From Anderseniella sp. Alg231-50 (GTDB lineage Bacteria > Pseudomonadota > Alphaproteobacteria > Rhizobiales > Aestuariivirgaceae): DNA of 64,000 nucleotides. A model generated the notes under the pieces. It ran no database searches. It was not told the DNA's origin and saw only the letters and a program-made list of their open reading frames with translations. Below, one piece after another: positions 25,051 through 33,956 of this stretch. The DNA is taken from positions 248,001-312,000 of the forward strand of contig NZ_LT703007.1 of assembly GCF_900149695.1 (NCBI RefSeq). The letters are read 5' to 3'. Position 1 is the first letter of the stretch. Every line of letters begins with the position of its first letter. Both the position numbers and the translations under genes were made by a program.

Positions 25051-26181
25051 ATGGCAATCTGTAGCACAATTAACCTGCCACGCCATGCGGTCGGCACACA
25101 ACACAGCCTTAAAGTCTGGCAATTTGGCGAACCCGGTGCCTCGCCAAAAGTCTATATTCAAGCCTCCATGCATGCAGACGAACTGCCGGCCAGCCTTGCG
25201 GCGGCAAAACTGTTGCCCAGGCTGATGGCAGCCGATGAGGCCGGGAAAATTTCAGGCGAGATTATCCTGGTTCCCGTGGCAAACCCAATTGGCCTGAACA
25301 ATGTCAGCCTGCGCAGTCACAATGGCCGCCATCATCTTCCCACCGGGGAAAACTACAATCGCGGGTTTCATGATGTGTCGGATCAGGTGCTCGATGCCAT
25401 TGACGGCAAGATGGCAAATGGCCCGGAGGCGGACACGGCTCTGGTGAAAAGGGAAGTGGCCGCGGCCCTGGCGGCGGCGGCCCCGGCCAATGAAGCGCAG
25501 GCCCTGCGATTGGAACTGATGCGGCTGGCGTGTGACGCCGACATCGTGCTGGACCTGCACACTGATTCAGAGGCGCAGATGCATCTGTACCTGGACGAAG
25601 ACCACTGGCCCAAGGCGGCCGACCTGGCCGGCCTGCTGGACGCCAGAGTGGTCATGTTCGCTCGCGCATCAGGCGGTGGCCCGTTCGAGGAAACCATCGC
25701 CTGGCCCTATGTTCGCGCGCGTGAGACATACGGTGCGGATGCCGTGGAGCTGCCGCTGACCGTCGTGGTTGAGCTGCGGGGCGAGTATGACGCCAGCCAC
25801 GCACTTTCGGATTTTGATGCAGACGCCATGTACCGCTTCCTGTGTCATCGCGGTGCCATCACCGAAGGTGCCGGGCTGCTGCCCGAATTCACCGGTGTAG
25901 CCGCGCCGTTTTCCGCCACAGACACCTTGACGGCAAAAGCCGCCGGCATCGTGGTCTATACCGCCGACATCGGCCAGGCCGTCAAGAAAGGCGATGTGCT
26001 GGTTGAAATCATCGACCCGCTTGCGGACGGCAATATTGTGGTGGACCGTATCACTGCTGCGGCGGACGGTGTGTTTTTCGCCCGTTCCAATCAGCGTCTG
26101 GCCTGGCCCGGAGAAACCGTCGGCAAAGTGCAAGGCACAGAAGTTCTCGCACATCGCACAGGCAAGTTGCTTTATGATTAG
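25051..26181 (+). CDS. Succinylglutamate desuccinylase / aspartoacylase family hydrolase
   Basis: The 376-residue protein has the M14-like zinc-site elements: ASMHADELPA (HxxE) near residue 40, and DLHTDSEAQMH near residue 170 with the third ligand. VVVELRGEYD contains the probable catalytic glutamate. The C-terminal ~80 residues (VVYTADIGQAVKKGDVL) form the accessory barrel common to this family. It probably hydrolyses an N-acyl amino acid or a related amide; the substrate is unknown. Its stop overlaps the start of the next gene by 8 bp. Confidence 0.88.
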   Translation: MAICSTINLPRHAVGTQHSLKVWQFGEPGASPKVYIQASMHADELPASLAAAKLLPRLMAADEAGKISGEIILVPVANPIGLNNVSLRSHNGRHHLPTGENYNRGFHDVSDQVLDAIDGKMANGPEADTALVKREVAAALAAAAPANEAQALRLELMRLACDADIVLDLHTDSEAQMHLYLDEDHWPKAADLAGLLDARVVMFARASGGGPFEETIAWPYVRARETYGADAVELPLTVVVELRGEYDASHALSDFDADAMYRFLCHRGAITEGAGLLPEFTGVAAPFSATDTLTAKAAGIVVYTADIGQAVKKGDVLVEIIDPLADGNIVVDRITAAADGVFFARSNQRLAWPGETVGKVQGTEVLAHRTGKLLYD

Positions 26182-26521
26182 GATACTGTTTTTATTGTTG
26201 TCAGTTGCCTGCTGTCAGACAGTGCCGCCGGCTAACGCAACCAGCAGCCGTTTGTTCAACGCCGACATACTGTCGAAGTTCTGCAACTCGCCGCATGGCG
26301 CGCCGTATGATGATGGCATCTGTGCCGGTTACATTACCGCCATTGCCGACGTCTTGCTGCAGGACCAAGCCCTGGCAGAACGCCTGTGCGTGCCTCGAAA
26401 CCTGTCGACTTCCGACTTTTCCAAGCTGGTTACGCGTCACATAGCGCGTAATCCCGACGACAAGAGGCTGCCGGCCGCCCAGGTGGTCCGCGCAGCGCTG
26501 CTCAAGGCGTTTTCCTGCTAG
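26174..26521 (+). CDS. Rap1a/Tai-like small secreted protein
   Basis: The 115-residue protein begins at ATG 26174 inside the 3' end of the preceding gene and carries a signal peptide (MIRILFLLLSVACCQTV; the Cys pair might also fit a lipobox poorly). The mature part has the CNSPHG…CAGYITAIADV…LC…C cysteine pattern of the Rap1a/Tai domain, first described in immunity proteins of type VI effectors but widespread in other proteins. No effector gene is seen next to it, so immunity is not claimed. Confidence 0.72.
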   Translation: MIRILFLLLSVACCQTVPPANATSSRLFNADILSKFCNSPHGAPYDDGICAGYITAIADVLLQDQALAERLCVPRNLSTSDFSKLVTRHIARNPDDKRLPAAQVVRAALLKAFSC

Positions 26522-26610
26522 CGCGGCGGTTGCAGGTAAAACCAGATGTGACTTGGATTCGTAAAAGGACTCCGTTTATAAAATGGTCACATTGATGACT
26601 GGAAGCCGGA

Positions 26611-27555
26611 ATGATTGACGTAGATGCCGTGGTGACCTGGGTGGACGGTGCAGACCAAACCCACGCGAGGAAGCGTCAAAGCTTCATGGCGTTGTCGCAG
26701 TCCGAGCTTCATGAAAACGCGATCAACCCGCATCGGTGGGTGGACAATAACGAACTACATTACTGCCTTCGTTCAATTCAGGTGAATGCACCCTGGATCC
26801 GACGCATCTGGCTCGTCACAGACAATCAAACTCCTGATATTTCTGCATTTTCACAAAAATTTCGCGACAAGATCCAGATTGTGGATCATGTCGGTATCTT
26901 CGCTGGATTTACCGAGTTTCTGCCGACATTCAATTCTCTGGCCATTGAAAGCCTGCTGTGGCGTATTCCGGACCTGGCTGAACACTTTGTCTATTTCAAC
27001 GACGATGTGTTCGTGTCGTCCCCGGTTCGCAAAACTGACTTTTTCAAGGACGGCGAGCCGGTCTTGCGCGGCAAATGGGTGGACTATTCCGAGCTTGCTG
27101 GCTCAGCCGAGCGGCGCCGGGATCCGGCTTTGATGAACCACTACAATCAGATCGAGGCAGCCGAACTGGCGGGTTTTGATGCCGGTAACCTGTTCTGCAG
27201 CGCCCATGCAATCCACCCGATGAACAAATCGGTCATGGCGCGACTATTTGAAGATCATCAACCGGCATTTATGAACAATATCGCGCATCGGTTTCGCGTC
27301 ACTGACCAGTTTCTCCCCCAAGGCCTCTACAATCACGCCAGCATCAGGACAGGCAAAGCCAGGATACTGGACAAACGGGACCACATTCATCTTGCCTCCG
27401 GCGCCTTTGACAAATGGTCGACGCGGGAAGTCACCGATCACCTGCTCAAGGCGGCAACGCCGGACATAAAGTTTCTTTGCGTGAATGACCTGCCCGGCGT
27501 CGAGCAAAACATTCCCGACGCCCGCGATCTGATCGAAGAAATTATCGGCGCCTGA
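26611..27555 (+). CDS. Stealth-family polysaccharide phosphotransferase
   Basis: The 314-residue protein shows the four Stealth regions in order: DAVVTWVDGAD at the N-terminus, RWVDNNELHYCLRSI with PWIRRIWLVTDNQTP, LPTFNSLAIES with HFVYFNDDVFVSS, and a C-terminal region with DQFLPQGLYNH. Stealth enzymes transfer sugar-1-phosphates to build capsule or lipopolysaccharide phosphodiester chains. No capsule cluster surrounds it, so the polymer is unknown. It may act with the TupA-like ATP-grasp protein encoded 12 kb away, but that is only a guess. Confidence 0.9.
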   Translation: MIDVDAVVTWVDGADQTHARKRQSFMALSQSELHENAINPHRWVDNNELHYCLRSIQVNAPWIRRIWLVTDNQTPDISAFSQKFRDKIQIVDHVGIFAGFTEFLPTFNSLAIESLLWRIPDLAEHFVYFNDDVFVSSPVRKTDFFKDGEPVLRGKWVDYSELAGSAERRRDPALMNHYNQIEAAELAGFDAGNLFCSAHAIHPMNKSVMARLFEDHQPAFMNNIAHRFRVTDQFLPQGLYNHASIRTGKARILDKRDHIHLASGAFDKWSTREVTDHLLKAATPDIKFLCVNDLPGVEQNIPDARDLIEEIIGA

Positions 27556-27567
27556 CCGGCACATATA

Positions 27568-28251
27568 TCAGGCCGCCAGCAGCGCCTGTACCTCGGCCTC
27601 GTCCGTCATCAACTCCAGGCAGCGCCGGAACCAGTCCATTGCGGGACCTTCTTCCAGCACAGAGAATTCGGACACCACGTGGGGCCACATCAAGGTGCCG
27701 AACAGAATACAGTCCGCATAGTCAGGTTGTTCGCCGCCAAGCCATTGTGCTTTCGCCAATGCCCGCCGGACCGGCGCCAGCGTCATGGAGTTGAAACCGG
27801 CCACCCGGCCTTCGCGGCCGGCCTGGAATTCCTCGAGTGTCTTGCCGAAACGCCCCTCCCGGCTGGAACGAAAATAGTCCTGGTCCTCCGGCCGGAGTAC
27901 TGACCACACGTCCACGATAATCATGGATGCCAGTCCGGCAACGACTGCAGTGTCAGCCCAGCCCTGGATCAACCGGCAATGGGCTTCAGCCGCTTCGCCC
28001 CGGAACAGCGGCTTTGCGGGATGAACCTTGTCGAGGTGCCGGGCAATCTCGAAGCTGTCGACAATTGCCCCGCTGTCCGTTTCCAGTGTCGGCACCGTCT
28101 TTCCGGTGCCGCTGCAAATGCCGGGTATCTCGGTGAAGCCCACAGAGGCAGCTTCAACTTCAAGCCCCTTGATGGCCAAGGCCATTCGCGTGCGCCAGCA
28201 ATAGGGTGAAAAACGCCGCTCATCGTTTCCGCAAAGTTCATAGAGTTTCAT
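27568..28251 (-). CDS. Glutathione S-transferase family protein
   Basis: The 227-residue protein starts at ATG 28251, with AGGAG seven bases upstream. Residues 1-~78 form a thioredoxin-like GST N-domain (MKLYELCGND, FSPYCWRTRMAL, KTVPTLET, IVDSFEIARHLD). A helical C-domain follows, ending near YADCILFGTLMW. The SPYCWR segment suggests a beta-etherase/LigE-like or Omega-like GST, with Cys as a possible active residue. It lies 2 bp after a DUF1737 gene and is probably co-transcribed with it. Confidence 0.87.
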   Translation of the reverse strand: MKLYELCGNDERRFSPYCWRTRMALAIKGLEVEAASVGFTEIPGICSGTGKTVPTLETDSGAIVDSFEIARHLDKVHPAKPLFRGEAAEAHCRLIQGWADTAVVAGLASMIIVDVWSVLRPEDQDYFRSSREGRFGKTLEEFQAGREGRVAGFNSMTLAPVRRALAKAQWLGGEQPDYADCILFGTLMWPHVVSEFSVLEEGPAMDWFRRCLELMTDEAEVQALLAA

Positions 28252-28253
28252 GT

Positions 28254-28433
28254 TCAGTCTCCTGCACGAATTTTCAGGACAAGCGCCTGCGCGACTACGC
28301 AATGCTCGCCATTGTGGGTGATTGACGGCGAGCCGTACAACTCATACCCATCGTCCAGAGCAGTTGAAATCCGTTCACAAAAGCCGCGATCATCCTTCCC
28401 CGTCAGAATCCGGTAACGCAGTTTATCACTCAT
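28254..28433 (-). CDS. DUF1737 small protein
   Basis: The 59-residue protein MSDKLRYRILTGKDD… matches the DUF1737 pattern (RYRILTG, LDDGYELYGSPSIT, VVAQALV), a small alpha/beta domain of unknown function common in proteobacteria. ATG 28433 has GAGGG six bases upstream; a TTG two codons earlier is the alternative. It ends 2 bp before the GST start. Confidence 0.8.
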   Translation of the reverse strand: MSDKLRYRILTGKDDRGFCERISTALDDGYELYGSPSITHNGEHCVVAQALVLKIRAGD

Positions 28434-28468
28434 ATTCAACCCTCTGTTTTATCTCAACATTTTTCAGC

Positions 28469-29158
28469 TCAACCGGGTCGTTCAAACATAACCCTGGCAT
28501 GCGCAACACTGTGTTGGCCATCTGCCAGGCTGAAGCTCTGATAGGCCCGCGGTGTCAGTCCGAAATTTTCAAACTGCATGAACTCAGTCTTGGTGAGTGG
28601 CCAGGGAGGGCCCGCCACGTCAGTTCCCTCGTCCCGTACCCGACCGATAACCAGAAGCATTCCACCGGGGGCAATGAGACTTGCAATGGCCGGAAAGGCA
28701 TCAGCCCGTTCCGCCCCCCTGAGCGCCTGCAGTGTGTAGGTTTCGTGTACGAGATCAAACTTTCCCAGCCACTCGCGTGGCGGATCCAGAAGACTAGCAA
28801 CCACATATTCCACCTTGGAATGGGGAAACCTCTTGCCTGCCCATTCTATTGCGACTGGTGACACATCAAACGCGGTCACGTCGTAGCCTGTGGCCGACAA
28901 TGCCTCGGCGTTGTCACCCAGCCCGCAACCGACATCGAGTGCACGTCCTTCGTGGATCATGCCGGAACGGGCGATCCATTCGGCAAGACCGGGATGGGTT
29001 TCCTCATCCGCCCAGGGCACCATTGCCGTATCGCCGCCGGCCCTGCGGTAAACCTCGTCAAACCAGGCCAGTGGTTCGCCACGAGCCTCGGCCTCGGCGT
29101 GAATCGACCCGGTTGTTTCGCGCGCGCGCCTGCGTCTTGAGGCGAATTCCTCGTTCAT
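28469..29158 (-). CDS. Class I SAM-dependent methyltransferase (TPMT-like)
   Basis: The 229-residue protein has the SAM-binding motif I ALDVGCGLGDNAEALS near residue 75, the acidic post-I position in VTAFDVSP, and the VHETYTLQALRG region. The layout (PWADEETHPGLAEWIA before motif I) resembles thiopurine methyltransferase-like small-molecule methyltransferases. Its start codon touches the stop of holC (TGATG), indicating coupling. The methyl acceptor is unknown. Confidence 0.87.
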   Translation of the reverse strand: MNEEFASRRRRARETTGSIHAEAEARGEPLAWFDEVYRRAGGDTAMVPWADEETHPGLAEWIARSGMIHEGRALDVGCGLGDNAEALSATGYDVTAFDVSPVAIEWAGKRFPHSKVEYVVASLLDPPREWLGKFDLVHETYTLQALRGAERADAFPAIASLIAPGGMLLVIGRVRDEGTDVAGPPWPLTKTEFMQFENFGLTPRAYQSFSLADGQHSVAHARVMFERPG

Positions 29159-29649
29159 CAGCCCGGGTCACTTTTCTGTTGGGCCTGCCTGGAACCGGAT
29201 TCAGCCTTCTTGACCCATCCACCACGTTCGTCCTGCTGCCAGTATGTCGCCGTCAGTCCCTGCGAACTGACGCTCTTCCATCTTTCACGTGCCGCCGCCA
29301 ATGCGCCGTCATCGTTACCGTCGAACAAAATGATCAGGCGATCCAGTCCGGCAGGGTTGTCAAACTGAGCACCGTCCACCAGGAATCTGATATTGGAATC
29401 ATTTGGATTTTCATCACTCGTGGTCAACCAGACCGGTTGCAGCTGTGCATTGCCGTCGTCCTCGCTGCCGTGTGCAAGAAACTCATCATCACGCCATTGC
29501 CAGAACTGTTCAGACAAGAATTTCAGCCGCCCGGGATCAACGGTCTGCACGACCGCTTTCCATCCGCGTTGCAGGGTTTTCTGCACAAGTTGCGGCAGCA
29601 CGTCTTCAAGGCGCGCGCGCTCGAGATGATAGAACAACACTTCTGTCAT
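29158..29649 (-). CDS. holC: DNA polymerase III chi subunit
   Basis: The 163-residue protein starts MTEVLFYHLERARLEDVLPQLVQKTLQRGWK, of which the opening TEVLFYHL and the QRGWKAVVQT strand are typical of HolC. The later DEFLAHG and PVWLTTSDENPN segments and the LIILFDGND strand also fit. Chi links the clamp loader to single-stranded DNA-binding protein. It lies between pepA and a methyltransferase gene; pepA-holC adjacency is conserved in proteobacteria. An upstream in-frame extension overlapping pepA was rejected. Confidence 0.92.
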   Translation of the reverse strand: MTEVLFYHLERARLEDVLPQLVQKTLQRGWKAVVQTVDPGRLKFLSEQFWQWRDDEFLAHGSEDDGNAQLQPVWLTTSDENPNDSNIRFLVDGAQFDNPAGLDRLIILFDGNDDGALAAARERWKSVSSQGLTATYWQQDERGGWVKKAESGSRQAQQKSDPG

Positions 29650-29677
29650 GGTTGACGGTATCCGCGCCGATTGAGGC

Positions 29678-31162
29678 TCACTTCTCGTAGTGCCTGGCCA
29701 CCAGACGGTCGAGCAGGCGCACTCCCCACCCCGATCCCCACGACTGATTGATCGGCGACTTGACCGCATCCATGGCGGTCCCGGCCACATCCAGATGCGC
29801 CCACGGCACGTCGTTCACAAAGCGCTGCAGGAACTGTCCGGCCGTAATGGATCCGGCCATTCTGCCGCCGATGTTTTTCATATCCGCAATATCTGAATCG
29901 ATCAGTTTGTCGTATTCCGGCGCAAGCGGCAGGCGCCAGACGCGCTCGCGCGTCTCCTGCCCCACACCTGCCAGTTCATCGGACAGCTTGTCGTCATTGG
30001 AAAACAGCCCGGCGTGCTCCTTGCCAAGCGCAACAAGGATGGCGCCCGTCAAGGTGGCCAGATTGACCATGAATTTGGGTTTGAAACGGTCTTGCGTGTA
30101 CCAAAGCGCATCGGCCAGAACGAGACGTCCCTCGGCGTCGGTATTGAGCACAGCAATGGTTTGCTTGGACATGGACGTAACCACGTCACCGGGGCGCTGG
30201 GCATTACCGTCCGGCATGTTTTCGACCAGGCCCACAACACCTATGGCATTGACCTTCGCCTTGCGTCCTGCAAGCGCGGCCATCAGGCCTGTGACACATG
30301 CGGCGCCCCCCATGTCACCCTTCATGTCTTCCATGCCGGCAGATGGCTTGATCGAGATACCGCCGGTATCGAAGGTCACTCCCTTGCCGACAAAGGCAAC
30401 GGGCTGATCGCCCTTCTTGCCGCCTTCCCAGCGCATGACACACAACCGCGGTTTGCGCGGAGATCCGAGGGAGACACCCAGCAATGCGCCCATGCCCAGC
30501 TTGCCCATCTGCTTCTCGTCAAGCACCTCAATGACCAGCCCAAGTTTTGATAATTTCTTGATTTCGCCGGCAAAACTTTCCGGATGAAGGATGTTGGCCG
30601 GTTCGTTCACCAGGTCTCTTGCCAGGTGAACCCCCGTGGCAACCGCATCCAGGGCAGCATACCGGGTTTTTGCCGCAGCCGCCGATGCAGTCAGCATTTT
30701 GACACTGGCAAGCTGCTTGGTCTTTGACGGTTTCGATTTGTATTTCGTGAAACTGTAAGTGCGCAAGCGGATACCCGAGGCAATCCGGGAAGAAACCGCC
30801 GCCGGGTCGATACCGGGCTTGCCGGGAAGTGACGCCGACACCGTCAAACCGGTTGCCTGAACCGCGCCGGCCGCGGCAGCAATCGCACCCCCGACATATT
30901 CGGCGGCAACTTCATCCAAATCGTCGGTTTTGCCGACACCCATGACAATGATGCGGTCAGCCCCCGATCCCTTCGGCAGGATGATATCGAGGGACTTTTC
31001 ACGCTCTGCCTTGAAATCCGCCACCTTCATGGCATTGCTGATCGCACCGTTGACGGACTTGTCAAGCTCGGCACCATCGTCGGACAATTTACCGTCCTCA
31101 CCTGCCAAAACGACTGCGACACCCGATTTCGGGGCTGAAAACGTGGAAAAACTGATTTTCAT
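29678..31162 (-). CDS. pepA: Leucyl aminopeptidase (M17)
   Basis: The 494-residue enzyme starts at MKISFSTF, matching the family; an upstream extension was rejected. The C-terminal catalytic domain carries [17 protein letters not shown] (metal lysine and aspartate), [11 protein letters not shown] and the [14 protein letters not shown] signature of M17 peptidases, with the bicarbonate-site arginine. It removes N-terminal residues with two metal ions, and homologues can also bind DNA. It opens the pepA-holC transcript and is divergent from lptD. Confidence 0.96.
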   Translation of the reverse strand: MKISFSTFSAPKSGVAVVLAGEDGKLSDDGAELDKSVNGAISNAMKVADFKAEREKSLDIILPKGSGADRIIVMGVGKTDDLDEVAAEYVGGAIAAAAGAVQATGLTVSASLPGKPGIDPAAVSSRIASGIRLRTYSFTKYKSKPSKTKQLASVKMLTASAAAAKTRYAALDAVATGVHLARDLVNEPANILHPESFAGEIKKLSKLGLVIEVLDEKQMGKLGMGALLGVSLGSPRKPRLCVMRWEGGKKGDQPVAFVGKGVTFDTGGISIKPSAGMEDMKGDMGGAACVTGLMAALAGRKAKVNAIGVVGLVENMPDGNAQRPGDVVTSMSKQTIAVLNTDAEGRLVLADALWYTQDRFKPKFMVNLATLTGAILVALGKEHAGLFSNDDKLSDELAGVGQETRERVWRLPLAPEYDKLIDSDIADMKNIGGRMAGSITAGQFLQRFVNDVPWAHLDVAGTAMDAVKSPINQSWGSGWGVRLLDRLVARHYEK

Positions 31163-31631
31163 TGGAGAATCCTGTAAAACGGAAGAAAGATGTGCGTACG
31201 TCCGGCAGAGCCACGGTGAACGCCAATTAGTAGCTGCCTGCTCGGGTGCTGGCAATGGTCTGCCAATCAGGCTTGGTGTGCCATACACGACAACGTGTTC
31301 ACCATGTGTTTACCAGACCGCCTTCAGCAACCGAATCGCGGCACTAAATTTACTAATAAACTGCTGTCAAGCCCTTCTCATTGCATGGCAAAACAGGTTA
31401 AAAGTTCAAGGGTGTATTGATTTTGAGTGTGTGGGCTTTTGCTTGCGCGTGTCTGGCATGAGTTACGCATCCGGTCTTTGGGAGGATCGGAACCGCCTGA
31501 TGCGGGGAAACAGCCAGAGGATGGCGCAGTGAACGGCAAGTGGGATACAGGGGAATAACGGAATAGCACAACGGCCCAGATATGGTTCTGCGGAACAGGG
31601 TAGTCACGCGCGTGCGCACGGGAGCGTACGT
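31163..31631. other. 469-bp divergent gap between pepA and lptD
   Basis: This region should hold promoters for pepA (minus) and the lptD operon (plus). No frame with a credible start and protein-like composition was found. lptF and lptG, which usually occupy this position in related genomes, are absent, and I see no remnant of them. The lptD GTG start has GGAG seven bases upstream. Confidence 0.6.
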
Positions 31632-33941
31632 GTGCCCGCGCTCGTGCGAACCGCTGCTGCGGTCGCGCTGTTCGGTGTGCTGGCGACCGGCAGTCTGGGC
31701 GCATCCACAAGCCCGGCGCAGGCGCAATCGGTTACCAGCGGCAAGTCGGATTTTTCAAACCTGCCGCGCACCTCCCGCAAGACCCCGCCGAAAGGCACAC
31801 GCGTCGATGTAGATGCGGATCAGATCGTTTTTGACGAGCGGACCGGAGAAGCAATTGCAACCGGCGATGTCGTCCTGACTTACGGCAACTACATACTCAT
31901 CGGCCGCAAGGTTACCTATAACCGGCATACCGACACGATGCGCGCCGAAGGCGAAATCAGAATGCGCGAGCCGGGCGGCAACATTCTCGAAGCTGATATC
32001 CTGCAGTTGCAGAACCGGTTCCGTGACGGCTTTGCCGAACACCTTCGCCTGCTGTTGACCAACGAAGCCGTGGTGACGGCGAACTATGCCAAACGGCGCG
32101 ATGGTTATCTGACCACCTATGAGCGCACGACCTATACCCGCTGCAGAAGTTGTGTGACCGATGACGGCACACCGGCTTGGCAGCTCGTGGCCAGCGAGTC
32201 CGTTCATGACGAACGTGAAGGCATTATCGAGCACACGAATGCGCGGCTGGAAGTTCTGGGCGTGCCGGTTTTCTACTGGCCGTATCTATCGCATCCTGAC
32301 CCCACGGTGAAACGCAAGTCGGGACTGCTGATACCGCGCTTCAGTCATTCCACCGTATTCGGCTATGGCTATGAACAACCCTATTTCTGGAACATCGCGC
32401 CCAATGCCGATCTGACGCTGTTGCCGAAGTTCACCTCCGAACAGGGTCCCTTGCTGGGAGCCGAGTTCCGGCACCGCCTTGCAAAGGGCGAATATTCCAT
32501 CAAGGGCGTAGGCGTTTACCAGTTCAATCCCGATGATCTGCCATCACCGGGCAATGAGCGCTGGCGCGGCTGGGTCCGGACCCAGGGCAAGTTCAACATC
32601 AACAGGCACTGGGCCTGGGGGTGGGACGGCACGATTGTGTCCGATGATACCTTTGGCCGCGAATACGACTTTGACGAACGCACCGAGATTGCCAACTTCA
32701 TTTATCTGGACGGGATTAATGATCGCAATTATGCGACCATACGGGCCTATAATTTCCAGGGACTGCTGCAAACGGACGGTCAGGACACCTTCCCGACAGC
32801 GGCCCCCTACTTCCGGCACGATTACACATTCGATTTCCCGGTGCTGGGCGGCGAACTGGGTCTGAACACAGACGTCTATGCCGTCTTCAGGGACAGTGGA
32901 TTTGTTGTTTACGACACAAACCCGCAGACCATTGACGTTGTACAGGGCACACGCCAGTTGCGGGCAACCACCCAACTTCACTGGCGCAATGAGATTGTGA
33001 CCGACGCAGGTGTGATCGTGACACCGTTTGGCCGCCTGCGCGGTGATCTGCTGTTGTCAAACGGCGTGCCTGAGCAACAGTTGGTCAATCCGGGTCCGGC
33101 GCCTGCTTTCGGTGAAGTCACAGACGGTCGTTTCCTGCCCTCGGGTGGTGTGGACATCCGCATGCCGCTGCTGAAGGTGGACGGCATGGGCACACATGTC
33201 CTTACACCGATCGCGCAGATTATCTCGTCGAAGAACGAGGGCGATACGTCGACATGGGGTAACGAGGATGCCATCTCGCTGAACTATGCAACAACGAATC
33301 TGTTTCTCGAGAACCGCTTCACGGGCAATGACCGTTATGAAGGCGGCACTCGGGTAAATGCCGGCTTCCTGTACACGCTCGGCCTGGACAATGGCGGTTC
33401 CTTCAATGCCAGCTTCGGCCAGTCGTACCATATTGCCGGACAAAACAGCTTCGTGCTCGGTTCCGGCCTCGAAGAGACGGTTTCGGACCTTGTTGCAGCA
33501 ATATGGCTGCAGCCTGACGAACACTACAAGTTGAGTTACCAGGCCCGTTTTGATCAGGAAGACCTGTCAATCCGCGAGCAGGATGTCGGCATAAGTGCCA
33601 CTTTCTCACGCCTTAAAACTGCCCTGAATTACGTGAAAGTGGACAAGGCGGTGGCTTACGGTCGTCCGGACGATCTCCAGCAAATCTGGGGATCAGCTGA
33701 GGTCAATGTCGGGCGAGGTGTAAGTGTCTTTGGCGGTGGACGATATGATATCGACAATGACAGGTTCATCGATCGCCATGTTGGTATCGGCTTCAATTGT
33801 GACTGCGCCAAAGTCAGGTTCCGCTACAAGGAAGAGTTCCTGACTGACCGCAATCTTGTGAGGGACCGTTCGTTCCTCCTCGATGTAGAGCTGGTTACAC
33901 TTGGCAGCACGTCCTTTGGGACAAGTCTGTCGGGTCAGTGA
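31632..33941 (+). CDS. lptD: LPS-assembly outer-membrane protein LptD
   Basis: The 769-residue protein starts at GTG 31632 and has a signal peptide ending at AQAQS. The N-terminal OstA/LptA-like jellyroll (DVDADQIVFDERTGEAIATGDVVL) is followed by a long beta-barrel (GLLIPRFSHSTVFGYGYEQPYFW, PNADLTLLPKF). Two cysteine pairs, in TRCRSCVTDDG and FNCDCAKV, sit where the interdomain disulfides of LptD occur. It inserts lipopolysaccharide into the outer leaflet with LptE. The SurA-like gene follows after 15 bp. Confidence 0.95.
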   Translation: MPALVRTAAAVALFGVLATGSLGASTSPAQAQSVTSGKSDFSNLPRTSRKTPPKGTRVDVDADQIVFDERTGEAIATGDVVLTYGNYILIGRKVTYNRHTDTMRAEGEIRMREPGGNILEADILQLQNRFRDGFAEHLRLLLTNEAVVTANYAKRRDGYLTTYERTTYTRCRSCVTDDGTPAWQLVASESVHDEREGIIEHTNARLEVLGVPVFYWPYLSHPDPTVKRKSGLLIPRFSHSTVFGYGYEQPYFWNIAPNADLTLLPKFTSEQGPLLGAEFRHRLAKGEYSIKGVGVYQFNPDDLPSPGNERWRGWVRTQGKFNINRHWAWGWDGTIVSDDTFGREYDFDERTEIANFIYLDGINDRNYATIRAYNFQGLLQTDGQDTFPTAAPYFRHDYTFDFPVLGGELGLNTDVYAVFRDSGFVVYDTNPQTIDVVQGTRQLRATTQLHWRNEIVTDAGVIVTPFGRLRGDLLLSNGVPEQQLVNPGPAPAFGEVTDGRFLPSGGVDIRMPLLKVDGMGTHVLTPIAQIISSKNEGDTSTWGNEDAISLNYATTNLFLENRFTGNDRYEGGTRVNAGFLYTLGLDNGGSFNASFGQSYHIAGQNSFVLGSGLEETVSDLVAAIWLQPDEHYKLSYQARFDQEDLSIREQDVGISATFSRLKTALNYVKVDKAVAYGRPDDLQQIWGSAEVNVGRGVSVFGGGRYDIDNDRFIDRHVGIGFNCDCAKVRFRYKEEFLTDRNLVRDRSFLLDVELVTLGSTSFGTSLSGQ

Positions 33942-33956
33942 AGAACAGGTGGAACT

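Noticed and set aside
26174-26521. Rap1a/Tai-like protein as part of a type VI effector-immunity pair
   Set aside because: No effector or type VI secretion gene is adjacent, and the domain is found widely outside immunity proteins.
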